Positions 12,701 to 24,700 of a DNA stretch of 64,000 bases are shown piece after piece. The notes below the pieces were generated by a model, which was not told the DNA's origin, searched no databases, and worked only from the letters and a program-made list of their open reading frames with translations. The translations under genes were made by a program, and so were the position numbers. This DNA is from Branchiostoma floridae (Eukaryota; Chordata; Leptocardii; Amphioxiformes; Branchiostomatidae): assembly GCF_000003815.2 (NCBI RefSeq), contig NC_049980.1, forward strand, positions 3,994,497 through 4,058,496. Reading direction: 5' to 3'. Position 1 is the stretch's first letter. Each line of letters opens with the position of its first letter.

Positions 12701-15700
12701 TTTGCTTGCTTGTGTGTCCAAAGTTATAGAGAACAGACTATAGAGTGGCTGGTTTCAACATGCTAAGCATGTTGGGAGGACACTGACAGGAAGTTAGGTC
12801 AAAGGTCCCAGCATGGTCCCAGAATAGGGACCATCTCATTCTCTCTCAAATCTCATTTCCTGTCTTCAATTCTTTGTTATCTGCTCCCTAATTAGAGTCA
12901 GTGGGAAAATGTGTCAGACAGAATCATTGAAAAATTTACAATATATGTTATCAATAAAAAAGCAATTTACAAAAACTAGAAGTATTTCGTTGAAGAGGTT
13001 CATCAGTCACATATGTAATAATGTCACAGTTACTGCCAATTTTCTTCTAACAGTGACTGTTTTAAAGGTAGAGTACATACACAATTTTTTATGTCTGACA
13101 GCACATCTTGATCACAGAGAATGACCTAGTCTCGATCTTGCAAGCCTGACCTAGTCTCATGTTCTCTCGCGAGATCGAGACTAGGTCATTCTCCGTGATC
13201 AAGATGTGCTGTCAGACATCAAGATTTTGGAGGTATGTACCTTACCTTTAAAACAGTCACGGTTGGAAGAAAATTGGTAGTTATTAGAAGTATTTAACGC
13301 ATGTATGAGATTTTTTGTTTCCTTTCCCAACCAGGTCGAACCACCGGTCAGCCCTGCCGGCCAAGCGGCTGTGGCACCACCTAGTGCACCAGGAGGTACT
13401 GCAGGACGCCTTCATCCGCTACTGCTTCACCAAGAAGGCACACATGCAGGAGGTAGGGACCGTCGTCAGGGGCAACAGAGCAGTACGGGTGACCACTCTT
13501 GTTCCTGCCGCTCCGCGCCGCTCTGCCGTGGGTCGTGCTGTGGTCGTGACGCAGGCTGATCTGTTAAAGCTGGAATCTCACTGGGTCGAGCCTGAGTCGT
13601 TTTTAACAAATTATCACAGCAGTATTCACTGATTTTGCCTTTTGGTGATGCTGGCGTGCAATGGACGGGTAAAATATGTGAATAAGAATAATTCACATCC
13701 TCATTTTTGTTCCCAAATTAAATACAAGTCAACTTTATCGAAAATCATAGTGTGGCCTGATGCACCGAATTGGAAACCAATGGACAATGATTCAGCGAAA
13801 AAGAGATTATTGTTGCATTTAAGCCATTTTGCCAATTACAATTGTTTTAGCTTTCCAAAATTTGACATTTAAAGTGAAAAATTCACACCAATTAGCAACA
13901 ATTTTGAGTCAATTGGCAGTAGCTAACAGGCTCGGCTCAGTGAGATACCCACTTTTAAGGGCCACACTAAACCAATGAGAGAAAAGCTTTGATCCAACAA
14001 AAAAGGGCTTTTTTCTTAGTGTGGCCCAAAACAGAATTTATGCATAATTATTTTTTCAAGGCCTCTTCACATTTTGTTATGCTGTTGTTTGAGCTGTTTC
14101 TGCTATACTTTTTGCAATTTTGTGTATTATTTCTTTTTGATCTGTGTCATTATTGTTGCCTTTGGCTGAATATGCTGTGGTACCATGCATACTTTACTGT
14201 TGTTATGATTTATCCCAAGTTTTTGCTTATAGTTGTTGCACAAATTACCATACAGTGTTCAGTCTCACTGTGAGATGGTCGGGTCATTCTGACAGTTTAG
14301 ACCACAAATAATGATGAATTCATTGTGGTGGCACCTGTGGCAAATACACCTTTCTCACGCCGTGGCCATGATAGATCGAAAACGAGGGCAATGAGGCAAA
14401 CAACTAAAATTTATTTTTGAAATCAGCTCCCATTAAGTATTTCCCCGAACCACACACATTTTCACAATATATTGTATTACTGATGGTATGCACCAAAACA
14501 GTAGCAAATCAGTCTAGTATAGACTGATCCCATAGTTCCTTAAAGGGTGCAAAATAAAAAGTTTTACATAATAATGCAAGACAGCATTTGACAAACATGC
14601 AGCCATTCTCTTATCGGTCGATTTTCTAATTGCCATGCCATCATCATTTAAACTGCTTAAGTATGATGGACAGTCTTTTGTTTGCCACATTGACCTCGTT
14701 TTCGATCTATCATGGCCACCGGGTGAGAAAGGTGTTTTGGGTGACACTGGATGGCTTTCACATTATACCATGGTCCTGTTCCAGAACTATAGCCATAAGA
14801 GTACATAATTTTTGTCAAGTATTAAGTATGATCCCCATCTCACAGTGTTAGCTGCACCAGCACCCTTGTTTATTTGTTTGTGTTGTTTTTGAGTTCTCTG
14901 ATTTTTGTTCTGTGCTGTTTTCCCCCCCCTGTAGTTTGATGATGACTATCATGGTAAGGCCGACTCGGGCGGGGTGTCTGAGGACGTAGACTCAGGGACG
15001 CAAAGTCAGACCCCGTCCACCGACAATGCCGATCCTGTCGAACTTATGGATCAGGTGCATGCTTGTTAAGAATTAAGGAACACCTGCGCTGACAGAAGCA
15101 TAGACTGAAAATGCATCTGAGTATTAGAGAATGAGCATATTGTCACATATTCATGTGGAGCAGAGATTTTAACACCTGATGGATCAGGTGCATGCTCGTT
15201 TAGAATTAAGGAACACCTGCGCTAAACACCTGCGCTCATGGTAGAAGTGCAGACTGCAGATGCATTCTGAGTAGTAGAGAAAGAGCATTTTGTCGATATT
15301 TAATGTGGTGCAGAGATTTTAACCATATTGAACAGTTTGTACGAGCAATCACTGTTTTTGTTTACCTCAGGGATATTCGACAAATTTGGACAGAAGCGAG
15401 GAAAAGGATTTATGATATGCCTGTTACTTCTGTCCAAGTCATTTTTGTTTACAAAAATGAGGAGGTTTGAATAAATAGATAAATGGCATACAAAATGACG
15501 TCAGCAAATTGTATTACTAATTGATCAAATTACTAGACAAGTTAACAGTCATGTAAATTTATCTCACCTATCACTGTGTCACTCTAACATATTTGCACAC
15601 GCTCGTATTGGTATCTCTGTTGGCACCAAACTTTTTTCCTTTAATAAGAGCATTTTTGCAAAGATGTAATATATGCAGTTTGTTTGCTGTTAGAATTTTG

Positions 15701-18700
15701 GCTTTTCATCAATTTTATTGCTCTAAGGCTAAATCAGTAAATTTTCTTCATTTCTGATTTTGTGAAGGACATAGCAAATGATGGAATTATGAAAACAGAG
15801 AACTTGAATGTTCCAAAAATTTGTGTACCAAGGCAGAGACTTCCCCATCAGACTCCCTTTTTATTTTGGTCTTCCACTAAGTTCCAGTTCACCATAACAA
15901 TTATTCTGACTTTCAGATTTGAGTAGAAAGAATCTAAATTGGTGTGGCCTTACGTCATGTTGCTTACCAGAGAATCCTGTTCTTATCAACATGTTGTACA
16001 TTGTTCCAGCTTACACGAGATGAGATCCGCGCTGGCGGGCGAATCCGCATCATCCACAAGGAGAACGAGATTATCAACTGTTTCTGCACCAATCAGGTGA
16101 GGGTAGAGACATCAGCGGGTATCTAGGCGGTGCCTGTTGGCCAAAGGGCGGTTGTACCTGCAGATACTGGTACAGAAGCTGGTGTGTTACACTCAAGGGT
16201 GGTAATACGTGCTATGTAGATACAGCTATAGAAGCTGTATACTGACTTCATATAGATACCAAAAACTTAATATACTCTGGGTTATGACCATTCTTAAAAC
16301 TTGACTTAAGTTTCATATGATGTCACATTTTCCCTTGTCATTGGAAGCATGTCTTTGGAGTCTTGTGTTTGGTCAATAGCACCTCTAGGTATCTTGATTA
16401 GTGGTCGGTACTGGTACACTGGTTTTTCTTATTGGATCGGTCCAGAAAAAAACGATCTGAAAAAATTCGGTGGACCGGATGTTGGACCTATTGGAAAATT
16501 AACAGATTATATAATCAGGCATTCACACATTTGGGGGCATAATGGTCAAGGAAAACAACAAGAATGAGTTGAGTCTATAGTCATTTCTACTAAGTTTAAC
16601 AGTCAATAATACAGACTGAGGCAGTCAGCCTTGTAGGATTTAAAACGCCAGTGAGAGTACGTATACTTCACAAAACAGATTTCTTTGTTGCAAAATGGAC
16701 CATTGTTTTGAGTATCGTCCGTTCACACGCTTTGACATACTGAATCAGGTTCAAACCTGGACCTGAACCGGACCTGGAACTGAATTTTCTGTACCGGTAC
16801 CCACCCCTTATCGTGATTGCTGTGCGTTGTCCCTTGCAGGCCAATCCCAACTGTATAGTGGTGGCGAGTGCCAGCCATGTGCAGGAGCTGGACGTGTCCG
16901 CGATCCTAAACCCACAGCCGTATGTGTGGATCGACGAGGAACAACCAGACATGGAATCTGTCATCGGGCCTAAAAGGTACAGTACTGTAATTCCTGATTT
17001 TTTTCAATGTACTTCTATTGTTCACGGTTTTATCAGTGATGACTGTAATGTGAACTTATAATTACTGAATCAGATAGAAATAATTCATGTTGGTGACGAT
17101 AACAAATAATTCGTTCACCGTGAACATTTAGTTCTGAGAACTGAGTTCTGAAGTTAAATTTTCTCAGACCGTGAAAGTTTGGTACCGAGAAAATGAAGTG
17201 AATTACAGTTACAGTTACTGAAGGTTCAACTTTTAGACTGTATGTCCTACAAGACAGTCTCATTCACCATAGGTCATCATGAAAGAGTTAGTTTAAGATC
17301 TGAAAACTTTTCTCTTTAGACTCCTTCAAAAAATAAATTAGACCATCCCCTTGTTTATTCACAGATAAAAGTAAATACAATTCCTGGAAAATATCAAGGC
17401 CTTGCCTTGAACCTTGTATTCCCCAGATATCTAATTAAGTACAGAAACATGATATTTGCACGTTAATTTGAGAACATCACTCAATGTGTCTGCGATGGTT
17501 TGAAATTGACCCACTGCCCCCATGGCCTCAAATTTCTGGGACATTTGCCTTTACTTCCTTCACGTTTTTATTTCTGGCTCATCATATGTGACCTCTCCTT
17601 GAACCTGGCGTTCCCAAGACGTCTTATTAAGTTCTTTGTCTTCTTTCCTAATCTGCTCAGTGACATGTAGTTATCATTATCATACACGACGTGTCAAGGG
17701 CATCGCTTTGATGTTGTTTATTACCCCGCATGCTTTTCATGATCAATGACACACGGTCGATTCCAACAAACACTCCATGGACTGTGGAAAATTGACTGAT
17801 GTTTTTTTTTTTTTAAGTTCTCGCAGTGACTTGTCTAGTAGACTGCAAAGTTATGTCACTGTGATGTGTTTTAAAAGTACTGCAGCTGTAGCTACATTGA
17901 GAAAAATGTGATACAAATTCTGAATGTTTCAACCGTTACCATAAAGCTAAACATGGTAAAAAACTAACTTTCTTCTGCAAAGTTAAGTCACTGCATGCTA
18001 ATTAAAAATATTTTTTTAATAGCAAATTTGATTGTACTGGTCAGAGTCACCGTTTTAATGTGACTCTTGTCAGAATTATTTTTTAATTTATTTTTAAAGG
18101 CTTTCTCAGCGGAATGGGTATTAGATCAATTAATTGGATACTAGTTAGTCCAACAGGTTTGACAGTTACGTTCAATTTGGAAATAACTGACATAGTATTT
18201 CTAACTCCCTACTTGAACCAAGCCACAATTCATTGAAATTTTCCATGGCGAATATGCCAAGTCGTGTTTCGGTTTCCCTTGATGTTGGCATTTCCCATTA
18301 CATTTTATTCAAGTTGACCAAAGACATGACCAAAAAGACATTGTACACTTTGGGGACAGGCTCTGAAGTTGTGTGATCTTCTCCTCACATCATATTTATT
18401 GTTAATTAAAATGATGAATTACTCTTTGCGGTCTTCCCCTTGGATATGTTTCATCCCCAGATGTCTATGAAGCTCACAAATAAGATGCAAAGTGGCAGCT
18501 CTGAGTTCTGGAACAAACCCTCTCGATCCCCAAGCATCTATCTCTCTGACATTACCTCTCCCAGCAATAATAAATAATGATCTAGCAGTCTTCTCAAATC
18601 CCTTTACACACTCGGAGGGCTCACAGTTTTCCTGATACAGCAATAACATATACATGAGCCTCAAGGCTTTACTGTTAATTCCTATTTCATTCGTGTCCTG

Positions 18701-21700
18701 CCGTGAAACTAAAACCAAGCAGCTTACCTGTTGTCTTCACCTATTTGATGTTTGCAGTCAAATCTAAAATTAATCATGGTGATTTTCGGCAGCTTTAAAA
18801 CCACAACCAATTGTGACATTATGGTAAAGGTGTTTGGCTCAGACCATAGAGGTCCTAGGTTTGAATCCTCCGACGTGCCCCATTAAAATTGTGCCCTTTG
18901 GAAAGGCACCTTACTCGACTTTTCTAACTTCACTGACAGGTGAAAATGAACTGCAGTACTGTTATACCATTAGTTTTTGTCAGCTGCAATTTCTTTTCAT
19001 CAGCTATCCTTGTTGGCTGACTGGCCAAATTTGTTCTAGTATGATCATAATCAGCGTTCCCGCCAGGTTCTTGAAAGTATGCGTCCAAATATTTGGGAGG
19101 GGCGTAATGAGCGCCGGAGGCGCGAGACGAGCGCCGCAGGCGCTCGCTTTCTAGGGGGGTCCGGGGGCATGCTCCCCCGGGAAAATTTGGATTTTTAAAC
19201 CCTCTAGAACACAATTTCCTGCAATTTGAGAGGATAACCATGCACTTGAGATTGGACGTCGGTTGCCTCTTTTACGCCCATTTTCAGTTATCGACGACCA
19301 GCCTCTTCATCAAAATACGTAAAAAACTATAAGCACAGGGAATCAGCCTTCCGTGATCTGGCCCGGGTATTATTTGTCCAGACATGTCTAGATCTATATG
19401 AAAATTTGGGATGATGGATGCTTCGAAACTGGGCTCTAGCCAGTTCGTCAGCCTAATAGTATGGAACAATTCTGCCAATTTTTTTCCGTCAATGAATAAA
19501 AAAAATGTCTACCTCATGCAATCGATGTTGCGCCCTCCCGCATCAAATAGTTTTCCGAGACGACAAAATAACGGCGCCATCACACTTTGTGTTTTTTTTC
19601 TATTTTGCCCGATGATTTTACTCAAATTTTTCGAATCGGTGGGGTTTTACAAGGCCACGCCGTCATTTTCCACGAGCGTGCGTTTGTTTCCTGCGACCTC
19701 GGGTAACCCCGTTTTCGGAGTGAAATCTTTGGCTGGATTTCTTTTTAAATAGACCAAGGACGTTGTACATTACTCGAAGGAGGACGATCTGCTGCCTCTT
19801 TGGCAGTGATCAGTGCCGGTGTAGCCTTGAAGCAGTAGCCAGAAAGACGTCCAACGTTCTGGGCGCTGCGATCGACGATCCATCTGGGGAGGGGGGCGTG
19901 CCGCGCCATGTGCCACGGAGGCCAACGCTAGTGCACAACCGACTCGATCGACACCTGACAACAATATTGCGGCCCCTTTTCTGCCGCAAATTTTGTCTTT
20001 TTGAAGCAAAAGAAATTTTGTAAATAAGAAATAAAGTGTATAGTTTTGAATTCTTCACTTATTTACCGCGCACGTTTTTTTAACTTGGATAAATGGGGAA
20101 ACTTTAATAGTAAATTGTTAGCAGCTAGGGAAGAAACACAAGTTGCCAGACGACACGGGCGGCTACCAACGTCACGTGCGCTAATACTCGGTAACTTTTT
20201 TTTCCCGATGACCAATGACAGAGTGTAACATTACATTTATCGAATGCTGATTGGTTATTAAGATGATTGGATTTGGACCTGGTGGCCAATCTAGACTACT
20301 TGGCGCCGGCGGCCTGTTGTCAAAAATACCGACTGCCAATCAACTGCCCACAGCGTGAGAACTTTTGTTGAGATGTGCAGCACTCGCGCAGAACAGTTTG
20401 TTTGTTCAATACTAGTATTGCCCACAAATCTTTAACAAATACGTGAAAATGAGGACAAGTTAGTATCATGTTAGTATCAGAATATAAAATCTGCATAAGA
20501 TTTCCTCGAGTGTTAAAGAATGCTGACTGTCAGATGTATTTCACGGACTACAAAAAATTACATTGCGCAACGGACGGCTCAGACTGGTGCGTGGCAGGGT
20601 GTGTCGCACATGGGTCCGCTAGTTGTAAAAAGTGCCGCGCTTCGCCCCATGCCCAGACTACTGGGATGACCGGAAAGTGAAGAATTTGAAGTATAAATTG
20701 TAAAGGTAGGATTCCTTCTTATAAAGACAGATTTTTTTAAGATTCCAGATACATTTTGTACACAGGTGGTACAGGTCAGCCTTTCTTTCAGAATTTTTTA
20801 TGGACGCATTCAGCCGAGCCGAGTGCGTCTTTCCAGAAAAAAATGCGTCCAAAGACGTAAAGACGTATGCCTGGCGGGAACGCTGATCATAATCGAATAA
20901 CTCAGATTATGACAGATCTGTAGACTGAGGCATTGTAGTGGTACATGTCAATGTAGATTATTAGGATAAATGTTCTCCCCGAAGCTAATGTAGAATCTCC
21001 TGCCAATATTACTACTGATGGTGAAAATCGATCACTTCGGACCTACATTTGTACATGGAGTTAGGGCACAATTCACAAGTCAAACTTAGATGTACTGGGG
21101 ATGTCTATTACTATGGATTATCAGTTAGTAGAAATTGATCACTTCTGACCTAGTTACAATGTAGGGCACAATGTTAGTCAAACATCCATGTACTGGGGAC
21201 GTCTATTACTACTGGTCACCAGGTAGTAAAAATTGATCACTTCTGACCTAGTTACAATGTAGGGCACAATGTTAGTCAAACATACATGTACTGGGACGTC
21301 TATTACTACTGGTCACCAGGTAGTAAAAATTGATCACTTCTAACCTAGTTACAATGTAGGGCACAATGTTAGTCAAACATCCATGTACTGGGGACGTCTA
21401 TTACTATGGATTACGAGGTACGAGGGTGCTTCAAAAAGTAATGTCACTAGTTTTATAACAGGCTCATTTTTTCCTCGAATGAGATGAAATTTGGCACAAA
21501 GGTAAAGGCATATATTCTCTTGAGATTAGAATATCTCAATTTGTTGTTCACATTTTTATGAGCAACTGAGTTGATTTCAAGATAACCATACCCCTGGAAG
21601 TTTGTCAGAAGATCTGTTCCTCTAGATCTGACCCTCTTATAACTACAGTAGGAAGCCGAAATTTCACCTGTATAATAAATAAGGTCTCTGTAGGTTACAT

Positions 21701-24700
21701 GCCAATTTTCATATCTGAACTCCCAATGGTTCATCTTTTACAGCTGCTGGAAAGGATCGAGTTACTATATTACAGGCAGTTTGATTAATAGCCAAATACG
21801 TGGTTTGTTTATCAAAGGTTTTATAGACTAATTTTCCATCAACCAAAAGATACGAAACTTGGCACAGTAATTGGTTGTTTCAAGACCAAGAAGTGTGCAA
21901 AGTTTGGTTTCTTTCTGTTTATTGAAAAGTCCACTACAGAAACTTTAATCAGCCCACCCTTGATTAACGGCAATGATGACTGGGGTCATACCTCACTTCA
22001 CCCAAGGAACGAAAAAAGAAAACATGATTGGATTTCAAAGGTGAACATTGGCATGTGCCTTATGAAGAAGTAGAACTTGATACATGTGCAATTTCAGCGT
22101 CATACAATAGCTACAAGTGAGTTAAGGACATTATCAATTGCACATAAATTGAACCTCTAATTTCTTTCGACGGGATAACAAGGGTGTGGTCAGCTAGAAC
22201 TCAAGTCAGTCACTCATAATAATGTGAACAACAAAGTGAGCTATATCAATCTCAAAAGGAGATATGGCTTTACCTTTGTGTCAAATTTCAACTCATTCGA
22301 GGAAAAAATGAGCCTGTTATGAAACTAGTGACATTACTTTTTGAAGCAGCCTCGTAGTAAAAATTGATCACTTCTGACCCAGTTAGGGCACAGTGTTAGT
22401 CAATCATTTACCTGTCCTTGGTGCTAAAAGTGTTGCTGTCAGCATATATTTCCACCTTAACCAACGGATATCATCTAATACATCATGTATATATACTGGG
22501 GATGTCTATTACTACTAGTTATCAAGTAGTAAAAATTGATCACTTCTGACCCAGTTAGGGCACAGTGTTAGTCAATCATTTACCTGTCCTTGGTGCTTAA
22601 AGTGTTGCTGTCAGCATATACCACTTAACCAACGGATATTATCTATATATAATGGGGATGTCTATTACTACTGCTGGTTACCAAGTAGTAAAAGTTGATC
22701 ACTTTTGACCAGTATTGTCTCCAGCTTAATTTTTTTTCTGTCCCACCCATTGTTTGGAAGCCCGTGTTGTTGATTTTCCTGGTTAAATTTCCGGATGGGG
22801 TAGAATTATTTCCCTCCCAACAAGAAAATTTCCGCCTGGGACGGAAAGACAGGTCCTGAAGACAGCCCTGCTTCTGACCCAGTTGGGGCACAATGTTTAG
22901 TAAATACCAGGGATGTCGGACCTGATAAATTACCCTATCAGTGTAGCACAGATGACGGTGTCCATAAAACCTCACTACCCCTCTCCCTAATGTGGTATTG
23001 GTTATTTGCTTACTGAAGTTTTATTGCCCTCCTATACGCTTTCTACAATCGTGTCAACAAACGACAGCTGCGTTTTATTGTTCAATACTGCATACTTTAG
23101 TTGACATTGCTTTTATTACTTCTTTGTAACAGTTGGGATCCATAAAATCCAATGTGACATCAGCAATACATGCTTTAGCCGTATCACCAACTTTGATTGT
23201 GGACTCCCAGTAATATTACTATTGACTCTTATTACATGCATTACTCTTGAATTAAAGTAAATGGAATAGGCTGTAAATAGGTTTCTGTGGTGCAATCAGT
23301 AACACTGCTTGCTGGCCATCTGAATCAAATTCCGTGTGCCGGAGTTCGATCCTAGGGTCGATCCTAGCTAAAACATGTTTTAAGGGATTGCCCTCAGCAT
23401 TTCCAATGGTGACATAAAGCTATCCCCGTAAATTAGGGAGCTTCAGGTGTAAGCCTCAAATGTTAAATCTAAGACTGCAAGTAGAAAAAAAGGCATTCAA
23501 CACATTTATCAAAAAGAGAATTCCCAGCCATCGAAATCAAATTCTGTGGATCCGTGGGCTAGAGTTCGATCCTAGCGTCGAAAACAGGTCAAACATGTTT
23601 TAAGGGATTGCTCTCATCATTTTCAATGATGACATAAAGCTAGACCTGTCAATTAGGGAGCTTCAGGTGTAAGCTTCAAGTGTTAAACCTAAGACTGCAA
23701 GTAGAAAAGGAGGCATTCAACTCATTTATCAAGAAGAGAATACCTGACCATCTGAATCAAATTCCGTGGATCCGTGGGCTGGAGTTTGATCCTAGCATCA
23801 AAAACAGGTCAAACATGTTTTAAGGGATTGCCCTGATCATTTCTGATAGTGACGTAAAACTGACCCGGTAAATTAGGGAGCTTCAGGTGTAAGCCTCAAG
23901 ACTCCAAACCTGAGACTGCAAGTAGAAAAGAGAATTCCCGGCCATCAGAATCAAATTCCGTGGATCCGTGGGCTAGAGTTTGATCCTATCGTCGAAAACA
24001 GGTCAAACATGTTTTAAGGGATTGCTCTCATCATTTTTGATAGTGACGTAAAGCTGACCCGGTAAATTAGGGAGCTTCAGGTGTAAGCCTCCAGTGTTAA
24101 ACCTAAGACTGAAAGTAGAAAAGGAGGCATTCAACACATTTATCAAGAAGAGAATTCCCAGCCATGTGAATCAAATTCCGTGGATCTAGAGTTCGATCCT
24201 AGTGTCGATTTCCGCTAAAATATGTTTTAAGGGATTGCTCTCATCATTTTCAATGATGACATAAAGCTGACCCGGTAAATTAGGGAGCAGGTATAAGCCT
24301 CAAGACTGCAAACCTGAGACTGCAAGTAGAAAAGAGAATTCCCAGCCATCAAAATCAAATTCCGTGGATCCGTGGGCTAGAGTTCGATCCTAGCATCGAA
24401 AACAGGTCAAACATGTTTTAAGGGATTGCTCTCATCATTTTTGATAGTGACATAAAGCTGACCCGGTAAATTAGGGAGCTTCTGGTATAAGCCTCAAGTG
24501 TCAAACATTAGTATAAAAGAAGGCATTCAATACATTTCATCAAGAAGAGAATACCCAGATCAAATTCTGTGGATCCATGGGCCATAATTCGATTCTTGGG
24601 TGTACCTGCTCGAGCTCTAACATGTTTTAAGGGATTGCTCTCATCATTTTTTATAGTTACGTAAAGCCGGCCCTGTAAATTAGGGAGCTTCTGGTGTAAG

